Origin: an uncultured Parabacteroides sp.
Lineage (GTDB): Bacteria > Bacteroidota > Bacteroidia > Bacteroidales > Tannerellaceae
NCBI GenBank assembly: GCA_944325345.1
Contig: CALUZV010000008.1
Coordinates: forward strand, 78,645-142,644
DNA: 64,000 nucleotides
Direction of reading: 5' to 3'
Numbering within the stretch: the first letter of the stretch is position 1; the number at the start of each line of letters is the position of its first letter. The notes under the pieces are model-generated. The model saw nothing but the letters and a program-made list of their open reading frames with translations. It was not told where the DNA came from and did not search any database. Shown here piece after piece: positions 17,017-25,585 of this stretch. Both the position numbers and the translations under genes were made by a program.

Positions 17017-17792
17017 ACTCCGAACTCCCTCATCGCCTTCTCCACCCCATCCTCATCCACCGAGCTGGTGATATAGTCTGCCACCGGCTTGAGCGATTCG
17101 TTCGCGTTCCCCATCGCCACACCTATGCCGGCGACCTTTATCATGCTGATGTCGTTCCCTCCATCGCCAAAGGCCATCGTCTCCTCGATGCCGAATCCAA
17201 AATGCTTGGCTATATGCTGGATGCCATTCCCCTTGTCGCTCCCGATGGCGGTAATGTCGCAAAACGCAGGGTACCAGCGCCCCGAGATGCAGCCGGGGAT
17301 AAGGGGCATGACTTCCTGCTCTATCGCCTCGGTGAAGAAAGGCGTGATTTGGGTGATACGTTCGTGGCGCATCAGTTCGCGCGGGTCGGCCTCGGTCAGC
17401 CGTGGGGCATGGAGGTAATCGTAGAAGATATGTTCCACCTCCTTGTCGGGGTGATAGACCACGAGATTCTTCTCGCCCACGAAGATGGTAGGGATGTTCC
17501 GCTCGTCGGAGATGCGGATAAGTGTCTGGCAATCTGCCTCGGGGATAGCGTTGATGAATATCACCTTGCCGTCCACGATGCAGCACGCGCCATTGGTGGT
17601 GATATACCCGTCGATAAGGTGCTCAATCGCCCCTAAGTTGTTAATCAAAGGGATAGGTCGCCCCGTTGCGATGAATACTTTCACGCCTCGAGCCTTGGCT
17701 TCCTCCAGGGCACGTATCGTGGAGGCAGGGATTTGGTGCGTTTCAAAGCTGACCAGGGTGCCGTCGATATCGAAGAATAGAGCTTTTATCAT
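16995..17792 (-). CDS. Cof-type HAD-IIB sugar-phosphate phosphatase
   Basis: This 265-residue cytosolic phosphatase is of the Cof/YbjI subfamily. Motif I is FFDIDGTL (nucleophile Asp8), motif II is IATGRP, the C2B cap spans about 85-185, and motifs III/IV are K-x-n and FGDGGNDISM. Family members dephosphorylate sugar phosphates, pyridoxal phosphate or flavin precursors; the substrate is not predictable. The final six residues and the stop come from a REP-like palindrome, so the C-terminus may be slightly shorter or longer in relatives. The nitroreductase gene lies 19 bases upstream on the same strand, so the two may be co-transcribed. Confidence 0.9.
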   Translation of the reverse strand: MIKALFFDIDGTLVSFETHQIPASTIRALEEAKARGVKVFIATGRPIPLINNLGAIEHLIDGYITTNGACCIVDGKVIFINAIPEADCQTLIRISDERNIPTIFVGEKNLVVYHPDKEVEHIFYDYLHAPRLTEADPRELMRHERITQITPFFTEAIEQEVMPLIPGCISGRWYPAFCDITAIGSDKGNGIQHIAKHFGFGIEETMAFGDGGNDISMIKVAGIGVAMGNANESLKPVADYITSSVDEDGVEKAMREFGVMHSPAF

Positions 17793-17811
17793 AGAAATGA
17801 AGAATGATGAA

Positions 17812-18558
17812 TTATTCTAAAAACCCTTGCCCTTTCAATACCTTCAAGAATACCTCCGAGAAATGCTCGCAAGCCTCCTTCGTATAGCGTATGTCGGTAA
17901 ACACCTGTGCCAGCGTCTCTTTCTTGTTGATGCGGACAAACTCGCGGTTCACCTCCAGCTCCTCCTTTTCTTTGTAGAAAGCATCGATAGAGGCGGGCGT
18001 ATAGTCCGTGTAGTGTTCGCGATGGCGGATGGCATCGAGCGGCAAGCGTTCCGATTCGGCAGGCAGTGGCTCAGCCGGATAGCCCACGGTTACGGTTACG
18101 ATGGGCACCACCAGCTGGGGCAGATGGAGCGCCTCGATAATCTGGTCCGCGTTGTAGGTCGTCGTCCCCAGGTAGCATATTCCCAGACCCTTCTCTTCGG
18201 CCGCCTCGACGAAAGCTTCGGCAAAGAGCATCGAGTCGATGGTGGCAGCCATGAACGACTGGAAGTTCCAGAAGCCCGCCTCGGCCTTGCGGTTTGCCGC
18301 CCACTTCACAAAGCGGTTTGCGTCGGCGCAGAAGGTCAGCACCACAGGCGCCTCCGTGATCATCGGTTGGTTGAAGTGTGCCGGAGCCAAAGCGCGTTTA
18401 CCCTCCTCGCTCCGAGTCTCTACGACGCTGTAGAGCTGCATATTACCCGTATTCGATGCCTTCATCGCTATACCAAGCAGTTCGTCCATCAGGGCCTCGG
18501 GTACCGGCCGGTCGCTATATTTGCGGATCGTCCTCCGCGTTTTCATTGTCTCAATCAT
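17812..18558 (-). CDS. Nitroreductase-family NAD(P)H:FMN oxidoreductase
   Basis: This 248-residue FMN-dependent reductase begins MIETMKTRRTIRKYSDRPV, the usual nitroreductase N-terminus with FMN-phosphate-binding arginines. Further family elements are KASNTGNMQ, the long helix AATIDSMLFAEAFVEAAE and GLGICYLGT. The longer frame starting at 18636 was rejected because a good promoter (18606-18637) lies downstream of that start. The C-terminal extension (residues about 190-248) is typical of the NfsA-like two-domain form. Likely roles are reduction of quinones or nitro compounds. It appears to be transcribed with the HAD phosphatase gene. Confidence 0.88.
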   Translation of the reverse strand: MIETMKTRRTIRKYSDRPVPEALMDELLGIAMKASNTGNMQLYSVVETRSEEGKRALAPAHFNQPMITEAPVVLTFCADANRFVKWAANRKAEAGFWNFQSFMAATIDSMLFAEAFVEAAEEKGLGICYLGTTTYNADQIIEALHLPQLVVPIVTVTVGYPAEPLPAESERLPLDAIRHREHYTDYTPASIDAFYKEKEELEVNREFVRINKKETLAQVFTDIRYTKEACEHFSEVFLKVLKGQGFLE

Positions 18559-18605
18559 AATCGTTCGTTTTATTGTTATGTGTCGTGTCGAAAGAAGAAG
18601 ATGTG

Positions 18606-18637
18606 CAAAAGTACGAAGAAAAGAGGTGTGCGGCAAA
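18606..18637 (-). promoter_or_regulatory. Consensus promoter of the nitroreductase gene
   Basis: On the minus strand TTTG (18637-18634) and TACTTTTG (18613-18606) are 20 bases apart. This placement fixes the nitroreductase start at 18558 or 18546. Confidence 0.75.
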
Positions 18638-18710
18638 ATGTGGGTAGGGGGTAAGGCGTGAAAATCTGTTAAGGGGATAGATAAGGAAGGTTAATGGGAT
18701 GTATCCTATA

Positions 18711-18763
18711 TGTTTAGCCCGGCATTATGTTTAGCCCGGCACTGAAGTGCCGGACTAAACATA
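18711..18763. repeat. REP-like palindromes, family A (half copy plus full copy)
   Basis: A truncated unit (TGTTTAGCCCGGCATT) is followed by a full palindrome AGCCCGGCACTGAAGTGCCGG flanked by ATGTTT/AAACAT. Confidence 0.8.
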
Positions 18764-18775
18764 GATGTTCTTATA

Positions 18776-18991
18776 ATTCTGACAGTTCTGACAGCTGACA
18801 GTTATTTTTTTTCATTTTCCCATTTCGCCCCTCACTCTGCCATGCTCACAGGCGCGCGTTGTAGTAAGAATAGATAATAAGAATAAATAATAATAATAAA
18901 TAATATATATTATATATATATATAGGGGGAGGGCGCACACACCGCAAATTGGCCGAAAAATAACTGTCATCTGTCAAAACTGTCAGAACTG
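18776..18991. repeat. Long inverted repeat flanking an AT-rich microsatellite
   Basis: The left arm (about 18776-18812, words TTCTGACAG, TTCTGACAG, CTGACAGTTATTTTTT) is nearly complementary to the right arm (about 18954-18991, AAAAATAACTGTCA, CTGTCA, CTGTCAGAACT). Between the arms lie a short non-coding stretch, an AATAAT run and an alternating TA run (about 18880-18924), then GGGGGAGGGCGCACACACC. No transposase is present. This and the REP copies fill most of the 687-base gap before the OYE gene. Confidence 0.75.
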
Positions 18992-19190
18992 CTCATATTT
19001 TATACGCTGCTTTTTGGGGAAGTATTTATTTGGTATGCAGGCGGTTATTCTTTATATGGAGATTGGGACGTTTGCGATGGGGTATATTATCCTCGACAAT
19101 ATTGCGTCGCTATCTCTGAAAAAAGAACTATCTTTTGTCTCCCCAAATGTGGTTTTTCTTGCCAATAAACCGGCTCTTTGCACTCCTCTA

Positions 19191-19221
19191 TTGTATTTTT
19201 CGCATCTTTTTCGTACCTTTG
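19191..19221 (+). promoter_or_regulatory. Consensus promoter of the OYE-SDR operon
   Basis: TTG at 19191-19193 and TACCTTTG at 19214-19221 are 20 bases apart, 24 bases before the ATG at 19246. Confidence 0.7.
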
Positions 19222-19245
19222 TGTTGTCAAAGTCGAAAGAAGATC

Positions 19246-20472
19246 ATGAACAAGGAATCGATATTATTTTCGCCCGGAAAAATAGGGCCATTGACGCTCC
19301 GAAACCGGACCGTAAGAGCCTCAGCCTTTGAGAGTATGTGTCCTGGGAATGCTCCGTCGAAAGAACTATATGACTATCATCGCTCGGTAGCTGCCGGGGG
19401 TATCGGAATGACGAATTTAGCCTATGCTGCGGTAACGAAAAGTGGACTTTCGTTCGAAAAACAGCTCTGGATGCGCACAGAAATCGTCCCTGGACTGCGT
19501 AAAATAACCGATGCGATACATGCCGAGGGCGCGGCCGCTTGCATCCAGCTGGGACATTGCGGGAATATGTCGCATAGCCATATTTGCGGGTGCACGCCTA
19601 TCTCGGCCTCGAGTGGTTTCAATATTTATTCGCCTACGCGCGTGCGAGGAATGAACAAATCCGAACTGGCTCCGATGGCCAGGGCGTATGGCGAGGCCGT
19701 CCGCTTGGCACGCGAGGCGGGGATGGATGCCGTCGAAATCCATGCCGGGCACGGATACCTTATCAGTCAGTTCCTTTCGCCCTATACAAACCACCGCAAG
19801 GATGAGTTTGGCGGAAGCCTCGAAAACCGTATGCGCTTCATGAAGATGTGTATGGCCGAGGTGATGAAGGCGGCAGGACAGGACATGGCGGTCTTGGTGA
19901 AGGTGAATATGAGCGATGGCTTCAAGGGCGGTATGGAGGCGGACGAATGCCTCGAGGTGGCACGCACGTTGCAAGACGAATGCGGCGTCCATGCACTCTC
20001 GTTGAGCGGCGGCTTCGTGAGCAAGGCACCGATGTACGTGATGCGTGGGGCGATGCCGATCAAGACGATGACGCACTATATGCCCTTCGGCTACCTTCCG
20101 CTGGGTGTGCGCATGGTAGGGCGCTTTATGATACCCACCGTCCCCTTCAAGGAAGCCTATTTCTTGGAAGACGCACGGAAGTTTCGCGCTGCGCTGAAGC
20201 TCCCGTTGGTCTATCACGGAGGTTTGGTGTCGAGGGACAAGATAGAGGAGGTGCTGGGCGAGGGCTTCGAGTTCGTCGCGATGGCGCGGGCGCTCATCAA
20301 CGAGCCGGGCTTCGTGAACCGCATGAAGGAGGACGAACACGCACGTTGCGATTGCGGGCATAGCAATTATTGCATTGCGCGGATGTACTCGAAGGATATG
20401 GTTTGCCACAAGTATGTCAAAGACCTGCCGAAGTCGATAGAAGAAGAAATAAAAGAGTTGGAATTCAAATAA
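19246..20472 (+). CDS. NADH:flavin oxidoreductase (Old Yellow Enzyme family)
   Basis: This 408-residue FMN enzyme starts at ATG 19246, just behind a good promoter. The N-terminal LFSPGKIGPLTLRNRTVRAS, the IQLGHCGN strand, the active-site segment VEIHAGHGYLISQFLSP and NRMRF are typical of OYE/2,4-dienoyl-CoA-reductase barrels. Near the C-terminus the cysteines in CDCGHSNYC and MVCH may bind an iron-sulfur cluster, as in the larger dienoyl-CoA reductases. The NADH-binding domain of those large enzymes is missing, so electrons must come from elsewhere. Its stop overlaps the start of the SDR gene (TAATG), so both products are probably made together. Confidence 0.88.
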   Translation: MNKESILFSPGKIGPLTLRNRTVRASAFESMCPGNAPSKELYDYHRSVAAGGIGMTNLAYAAVTKSGLSFEKQLWMRTEIVPGLRKITDAIHAEGAAACIQLGHCGNMSHSHICGCTPISASSGFNIYSPTRVRGMNKSELAPMARAYGEAVRLAREAGMDAVEIHAGHGYLISQFLSPYTNHRKDEFGGSLENRMRFMKMCMAEVMKAAGQDMAVLVKVNMSDGFKGGMEADECLEVARTLQDECGVHALSLSGGFVSKAPMYVMRGAMPIKTMTHYMPFGYLPLGVRMVGRFMIPTVPFKEAYFLEDARKFRAALKLPLVYHGGLVSRDKIEEVLGEGFEFVAMARALINEPGFVNRMKEDEHARCDCGHSNYCIARMYSKDMVCHKYVKDLPKSIEEEIKELEFK

Positions 20473-21257
20473 TGCTTTGGTCATTAATAACAGGCGCCAG
20501 CTCAGGTATCGGCCTGGCCTACGCCAAGGAAATGGCTTCGCGGGGATATAACCTCGTCATCGTGAGCAACGAAGAGCAGGCTATCCAAGAGCGGGGCAAG
20601 GAACTGGCGGATACCTATAAGGTAGAGGTCGTGGCGTTATACCGCGATTTGGCCATCCCCGGAGCCGCACGCGAGCTCTACGACACATGTCGCGAACGAG
20701 GCATCGAGGTGGAAGTCCTCATCAACAACGCCGGGATGTTCTTCTTCGAGGAGATGGTCGAGACGCGCGAACAGGTGGTCGAGAAGATGCTCTACCTCCA
20801 CGTCCAGACGCCGACGATGCTCTGCCGCCTCTTTGCAAAGGACATGAAGGCGCGGCGGCACGGCTATATATTAAATATGTCGTCGATGTCCGCCTGGATA
20901 CCTTACCCGGGCATCGGGGAATATGCCTCGACGAAAGCCTATCTGAAAGCCTTTTCGCGGGCCCTGCGCTCCGAGTTGGCTGACTATGGGGTGAGCGTAA
21001 CGGTCCTTTGTCCGGGCGCCGTGGCGACGAACCTTTATAATTTAAAGGATAATTTGAAGACGCTCGCCATCCATTTAGGCATCATGATGCGGCCCGAGAA
21101 GCTGGTGAGGAAGGGCGTGAACGCTATGTTCAGAAAAAAATATTTGCTCATGCCGGGCTTGCTAAATAAGGTCTTTATGCCTCTGGTAGTGATACTTCCG
21201 CATGGGTTCGTCAGGTGGGCGATGAGAAAAAGTAAACTTTTAACGAAAAAAAATTGA
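20472..21257 (+). CDS. Short-chain dehydrogenase/reductase
   Basis: This 261-residue Rossmann enzyme carries the glycine motif TGASSGIG (residues about 7-14), NNAG, catalytic Ser (NMSSMSAW) and YASTK (Tyr/Lys). The C-terminus is hydrophobic and basic (NKVFMPLVVILPHGFVRWAM...KSKLLTKKN) and may touch the membrane, as in SDRs acting on lipids or sterol-like substrates. The start overlaps the OYE stop by one base, so translation is probably coupled; the two reductases may act on the same enone-like substrate (inference). Confidence 0.87.
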   Translation: MLWSLITGASSGIGLAYAKEMASRGYNLVIVSNEEQAIQERGKELADTYKVEVVALYRDLAIPGAARELYDTCRERGIEVEVLINNAGMFFFEEMVETREQVVEKMLYLHVQTPTMLCRLFAKDMKARRHGYILNMSSMSAWIPYPGIGEYASTKAYLKAFSRALRSELADYGVSVTVLCPGAVATNLYNLKDNLKTLAIHLGIMMRPEKLVRKGVNAMFRKKYLLMPGLLNKVFMPLVVILPHGFVRWAMRKSKLLTKKN

Positions 21258-21265
21258 CGAAAAGC

Positions 21266-21296
21266 TTGCACAGTTCAAAAAGCCGCCTTATCTTTG
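21266..21296 (+). promoter_or_regulatory. Consensus promoter of rplY
   Basis: TTG at 21266-21268, a 20-base spacer and TATCTTTG at 21289-21296, about 70 bases before the rplY start. Confidence 0.72.
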
Positions 21297-21366
21297 CAAC
21301 AGATTTCTAATCCAAGTGTGATGGGGAATTAGAGAGCTAATTTTGAGTAACACAAATTTTATATAG

Positions 21367-21954
21367 ATGAAGACATTTCAGTTAGAAGGTAAATCAAGAG
21401 AGATTGCCTCTCGGTCGGCAGACCAGAAACGCGCATTGAAGGCAATGCGTAAGGAAAAAGAAATTCCTGCAGTGTTGTATGGAGGTGAACAATTGATTCA
21501 CTTTACGGTAACACAGAGCGCAGTTCGTACGTTGGTTTATACGCCGAATATCTACGCAGTGGAATTGACTATCGATGGCGTGAAGCACATGGCTATCATG
21601 AAGGAAATTCAGTTCCAGCCTGTAACGGATGAGATTATTCATATCGACTTCTTGGAAGTAAATGATAAGAAGCCTGTAGTGATGGAAGTTCCTGTAGTGT
21701 TGGATGGCCACGCAGAAGGTGTGAAAGCCGGTGGTAAATTGACATTGCAGATGCGTAAGCTGAAAGTAAAAGCAGTCTATACAGAGATTCCTGAGAGATT
21801 AGTAATCAATGTAGAACACTTAGGTTTGGGTAAGACGATGCAGGTAGGCGCATTGCATTTCGAAGGTCTCGAATTGATGAATGCAAAGAACGCCGTTGTA
21901 TGTGCAGTTCAATTGACACGTGCAGCCCGCGGTGCTCAGGCTAAGGCTCAATAA
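21367..21954 (+). CDS. rplY: 50S ribosomal protein L25 (Ctc form)
   Basis: This 195-residue L25/Ctc protein binds 5S rRNA in the large subunit. The N-terminal L25 domain (1-95) contains KRALKAMRKEKEIPAVLYGG and HIDFLEVN. The TL5-like C-terminal beta domain (about 100-185) contains VPVVLDGHAEGVKAGGKL. A low-complexity AARGAQAKAQ tail follows. Codon use is close to that of highly expressed genes, as in pfp and the rubrerythrin. The pth gene follows after 121 bases; rplY-pth adjacency is widely conserved and fits an operon devoted to translation. Confidence 0.95.
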   Translation: MKTFQLEGKSREIASRSADQKRALKAMRKEKEIPAVLYGGEQLIHFTVTQSAVRTLVYTPNIYAVELTIDGVKHMAIMKEIQFQPVTDEIIHIDFLEVNDKKPVVMEVPVVLDGHAEGVKAGGKLTLQMRKLKVKAVYTEIPERLVINVEHLGLGKTMQVGALHFEGLELMNAKNAVVCAVQLTRAARGAQAKAQ

Positions 21955-22075
21955 GAGTTGGGAAAGACGTTAAGATAAAATATTTTTCATAGTTAAGGTT
22001 TTGTTTTAATGGAGAGGGTTTGTTCGTGAGAATAGACCCTTTCGCTTTTTAATAGGAAGAAGAAAGAAAGAAGAT

Positions 22076-22639
22076 ATGAAATATTTGATTACAGGGCTGG
22101 GCAATATCGGCGCAGAGTATGCAGGCACGAGGCACAATATCGGCTTTCGGGTCGTGAATAAGCTGGTCGATGAGGCCGGTGTCCGCTTTACCGAGGAACG
22201 CTATGGGGCGATAGCCCGCCTCAGGGTGAAGAATTGCGAGCTGGTCGTCTTGAAGCCCAATACCTTTATGAACTTGAGCGGGAATGCCGTGCGCTATTGG
22301 CTCCAGAAGGAGAATATCGCGGTGGAGAACCTCTTGGTCGTCGTCGATGACTTGGCTCTTCCCTTCGGCACACTCCGCCTGAAGCCTCAAGGAAGCGATG
22401 CCGGGCACAATGGCCTGAAGAACATTGCGCAGATGCTGGGGACACAAAACTATGCGCGTCTGCGCTTTGGCATCGGGAACGACTTCCCTCGAGGCGGACA
22501 GATTGATTATGTCTTAGGGCGTTTCCCCGAGGAGGAGGTAGCCGCAATGCCTCCTATCATCGAGCGGGCGGTAGAGATTATCAAGAGCTTCTGCCTCGCC
22601 GGTATCCAATTGACAATGAATCAATATAACAACAAATGA
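22076..22639 (+). CDS. pth: Peptidyl-tRNA hydrolase
   Basis: This 187-residue enzyme cleaves peptidyl-tRNA that has dropped off ribosomes. Diagnostic segments are [20 protein letters not shown] (catalytic His about residue 21), [10 protein letters not shown] and [11 protein letters not shown] (catalytic Asp), then GHNGLKNI and RLRFGIG. Length matches the family. The last base pair of its frame overlaps the next gene (ATGA), so the S4-domain protein is translationally coupled. Confidence 0.95.
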   Translation: MKYLITGLGNIGAEYAGTRHNIGFRVVNKLVDEAGVRFTEERYGAIARLRVKNCELVVLKPNTFMNLSGNAVRYWLQKENIAVENLLVVVDDLALPFGTLRLKPQGSDAGHNGLKNIAQMLGTQNYARLRFGIGNDFPRGGQIDYVLGRFPEEEVAAMPPIIERAVEIIKSFCLAGIQLTMNQYNNK

Positions 22640-23076
22640 ACGAAGTACGCATAGACAAATGGATGTGGGCGACCCGCATATTCAAAACACGCACTATCGC
22701 GGCCGAGGCTTGCAAGAAGGGGCGCGTGATGATTGGCGGGGTTACAATCAAACCTTCGCGCATGATTAAGGTGGGCGATGTCATCCAAGTCCGCAAGCCG
22801 CCTATCACGTTCTCCTTCAAAGTGCTTGCCCTGACCGAGCGGAGGATGGGGGCGAAGCTCGTCCCCGAGTACATGGAGAACGTAACGACCCCCGACCAAT
22901 ACGAACTTCTCGAGATGAACCGCATCTCGGGCTTCGTCAATCGAGCCAAAGGCTTGGGGCGTCCGACGAAGAAAGACCGCCGCGAGTTGGAGCAGTTCAC
23001 GGGGTCGGACTTCTATGAGAGTGATGATGATTTTGATTTTGACTTCGACTTCAATGACGAGGACGAAGACCAATAA
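22636..23076 (+). CDS. S4-domain RNA-binding protein (Hsp15/HslR-like)
   Basis: This 146-residue protein has an N-terminal S4 RNA-binding domain (about residues 3-65: [18 protein letters not shown] and [15 protein letters not shown]). A basic middle follows, then a strongly acidic Asp/Glu/Phe tail ([17 protein letters not shown]). Hsp15 family proteins rescue stalled 50S subunits carrying peptidyl-tRNA, which agrees with the overlap with pth. The acidic tail is an addition relative to E. coli Hsp15 and is common in Bacteroidetes. Confidence 0.9.
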   Translation: MNEVRIDKWMWATRIFKTRTIAAEACKKGRVMIGGVTIKPSRMIKVGDVIQVRKPPITFSFKVLALTERRMGAKLVPEYMENVTTPDQYELLEMNRISGFVNRAKGLGRPTKKDRRELEQFTGSDFYESDDDFDFDFDFNDEDEDQ

Positions 23077-23103
23077 CTATACAACAAACTGATTTTTTAG
23101 AGA

Positions 23104-24360
23104 ATGAAAAACATTAAAATTTTCCCTAAAGACTGGCTGCAAGTGCACCCTTACGTGCAGAGTACGCCTGTGGACTCGTATTATACCCGCATCGCTAACC
23201 GGATTTATGACATCTTGGAGGCGACCGACTTGGTTAATTCGTTCTCGAGGGACGAATCTATCCAGATAGCTATCCGCTTGGCGGCTTATTTCGAGGATGT
23301 GATTTCACAAACGAATATCTGGCGGACGTTCATCACGGACTATAAGGCTCGTTTCGGACACTATCTGCCTTTCTATACGACCGATGACCATTATTATGAC
23401 GATGAAGTGAATAACGAGGATATCCGCCTGATATTGTGGCACTATACGCAGCAATATCACGGGTGGAAGAAGGGGACTTTCGTCAATCCTGACAACCCAG
23501 CCAACCAAGCTGCTTCACACTTGATATACGAGCTTTTCTGCGAGGAATGGACTACCGCGCCCGAGAATGAGCGTATGCAGCGCCTCTTCTCCGTCGAGAC
23601 GCGCTATACGGCGAAGGAATATGCCGAGCTGCTTTCGTGGTTCCATTTCCGCTCATATCTCTTCTGCTCGGAGAATGAAGAACTTACGGATACGGTGAAG
23701 AGCTTCATGCGTCAGAACCCGCAGCTTCAGCCCAACATCATGGCTTTCCATGACGTGATGGCGCATGTCAGCCGCCATTCCTTTTTGGCCTATACGTCGC
23801 CCTATTGGTTATCGCGCCTTATTCCTGCAGACCATCCTGACTATGAGATGTTTCGCGAGGAAGCTGAGAAGGCCGAGTCGTTTATCGACCCTGCTTTGGC
23901 GGCTAACCGCGAGACGTATGAGAAGCAGTACGAGAAGTTCCGCGAGGTGGCTGGCGACGACTTGCTGATTTATATGACCAAGAAATCTGACTTCAAAGCC
24001 TTTATGAAGGAACATCTCGACATGGATTTGGAGGATGACGAAGGGAAAGATGAGGAGAACTTCGCCGTCTATGCTACCCCCGAGGAAGGCATACGTGTCT
24101 TGACCGGCGGCGTACAGTTCATCAAAGACCCGAAGAATCCCTTCTATGATGAGAAGAAAGCCGCTTCGCAAGCCCTTGGCTTCTTCATCGTCAAGCATTG
24201 CAGCACAGGCCTTTTGAAGGAGTTGATGTCGCGTGGAATGTTGGCAGATGCTCAGACAAAGAGCTTGGATACCCCCGAGCGAGGGAAGAGCATCATCCAA
24301 GATAATTGGAAATTCCTCTGCATGTATTTCTTGAAAGAGGATCCTGATAAAATGAAATAA
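23104..24360 (+). CDS. DUF3843-like conserved protein
   Basis: This 418-residue protein has no signal peptide or membrane segment. It begins MKNIKIFPKDWLQVHPY and contains many aromatic and acidic residues (HYLPFYTTDDHYYDDEVN, ILWHYTQQYH). Length and pattern fit the Bacteroidales family DUF3843 (recognised from the N-terminus; function unknown). It lies 27 bases after the S4-domain gene and is probably the last gene of the rplY-pth cluster; a role connected with translation is only a guess from position. Confidence 0.75.
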   Translation: MKNIKIFPKDWLQVHPYVQSTPVDSYYTRIANRIYDILEATDLVNSFSRDESIQIAIRLAAYFEDVISQTNIWRTFITDYKARFGHYLPFYTTDDHYYDDEVNNEDIRLILWHYTQQYHGWKKGTFVNPDNPANQAASHLIYELFCEEWTTAPENERMQRLFSVETRYTAKEYAELLSWFHFRSYLFCSENEELTDTVKSFMRQNPQLQPNIMAFHDVMAHVSRHSFLAYTSPYWLSRLIPADHPDYEMFREEAEKAESFIDPALAANRETYEKQYEKFREVAGDDLLIYMTKKSDFKAFMKEHLDMDLEDDEGKDEENFAVYATPEEGIRVLTGGVQFIKDPKNPFYDEKKAASQALGFFIVKHCSTGLLKELMSRGMLADAQTKSLDTPERGKSIIQDNWKFLCMYFLKEDPDKMK

Positions 24361-24388
24361 GACATTCAGAAAGGTGTTTTAAAAGGCA

Positions 24389-24425
24389 GAAACCCTATGT
24401 TTATCCATCGGAAACATAGGGTTTC
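24389..24425. terminator. Bidirectional terminator between DUF3843 and nagA
   Basis: A 14-bp perfect stem (GAAACCCTATGTTT at 24389-24402 with 24412-24425) has a 9-base loop. It sits between two convergent genes. Confidence 0.85.
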
Positions 24426-24434
24426 GTTGTATTA

Positions 24435-25580
24435 TTAAATGACCTGAACACCCATCGACCATACGGCACGAAGGTTCAAATTGCGGTCGAAGATAAGTAT
24501 GTCCGCATCTTTGCCCTTCTGGAGCGTACCCTTGCGGTCGTCCACGCCGATGAGTTTCGCCGGCGTCTCTGAGGCCATGCGGATAGCATCGGCAAAGGGA
24601 ACCCCTGCCTTGACCATCGTTTGGACGAGCTTGTCCATCGTCGCCAAGCTGCCGGCAAGGGAAGAATGGTCTGCCAACTTGCAGACGCCGTCCTCGATAA
24701 CAAACCTCGGGTCTACCTTAGGATGCTCACATGCCGCATAAGCCAAGGCATCGCTGACGAGGCAAGTCCTCTCGACGCCCTTCAATTTATAGACAAGGCG
24801 GAGGATTGTCGAGGGCAGATGACGCCCGTCGGCGATGACTTCGACGCTCATGCCATCCATCAGATAAACACTTTCGACCGTACCTTCATACTTATATTCA
24901 CGGCGTTTATGGAAGCCCGGCATCGCGTTGTAGAAATGCGCCGCGTGGGTGAAGCCAGCCTCGTAGGCCGCCTTGATTTCATCGTATTCCGCCTCCGTAT
25001 GGGTGAGCGCCACCATGAGGCCCTTCGAACGCATATAGCGGGCAAAGTCATGGCCACCCTCCACCTCGGGACTGATGTCCCATCGCTTGATACAGCCATT
25101 CGCCTCTTCGATGAGCGCTTGATACTCTGCCGCATCGATAGCCTTTGTCTGATTGGCGAAAAGTTCGCCAGCCATCTTAGGATTCAAGTACGGACCTTCG
25201 ATGTGCAAGCCCATAATCGTAGTGTCAGGCTCCTTCATAAGCTCTTGGCATACGCCGACGGCTTGCCCTAACGTCTCGAATGAAGAGGACGAGAGCGTGG
25301 GGAAGATCGTCGTAGCGCCATGAGCGAGGTGAGCCTTCGCCGCCGTGCGGAAAGCCTCGGGGGTAGCCTCTGTGAAGTCCGAACCCCCGCCACCGTGTAC
25401 GTGCATCGCCACGAGGCCGGGGACGATATACATCCCTCGCGCATCGACTACGGTAGCTCCGATGACCGCCAAGTCGCTATTCGTGATTTCTAAAATCTTT
25501 CCGTCGCTAATCAAGACCGAGCCGTCTTTCATCCATCCCTGCGGCGTGAGGATATGTCCATTTATAATTTGTGTAAGCAT
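24435..25580 (-). CDS. nagA: N-acetylglucosamine-6-phosphate deacetylase, paralogue 1
   Basis: This 381-residue amidohydrolase removes acetate from GlcNAc-6-phosphate. Metal and substrate motifs are HVHGGGG, LHIEGPYLNPKMAG, LTHTEAEY, THAAHFYNAMPGFHKR, DGRHLP and VSDAL (catalytic Asp). It is a diverged duplicate of the neighbouring nagA gene, whose stop lies 5 bases upstream on the same strand, so both are in one transcript. It ends at a shared terminator. Compared with the second copy it keeps the standard EGPY motif. Confidence 0.92.
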   Translation of the reverse strand: MLTQIINGHILTPQGWMKDGSVLISDGKILEITNSDLAVIGATVVDARGMYIVPGLVAMHVHGGGGSDFTEATPEAFRTAAKAHLAHGATTIFPTLSSSSFETLGQAVGVCQELMKEPDTTIMGLHIEGPYLNPKMAGELFANQTKAIDAAEYQALIEEANGCIKRWDISPEVEGGHDFARYMRSKGLMVALTHTEAEYDEIKAAYEAGFTHAAHFYNAMPGFHKRREYKYEGTVESVYLMDGMSVEVIADGRHLPSTILRLVYKLKGVERTCLVSDALAYAACEHPKVDPRFVIEDGVCKLADHSSLAGSLATMDKLVQTMVKAGVPFADAIRMASETPAKLIGVDDRKGTLQKGKDADILIFDRNLNLRAVWSMGVQVI

Positions 25581-25585
25581 AAGCG

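Noticed and set aside
18558..18636. Upstream start for the nitroreductase
   Set aside because: It lies upstream of the -7 box and within the -33 box of the matching promoter, so it cannot be transcribed from it.
19014..19331. 105-residue frame upstream of the OYE gene
   Set aside because: It overlaps the OYE promoter and start in another frame and has no protein-like pattern.
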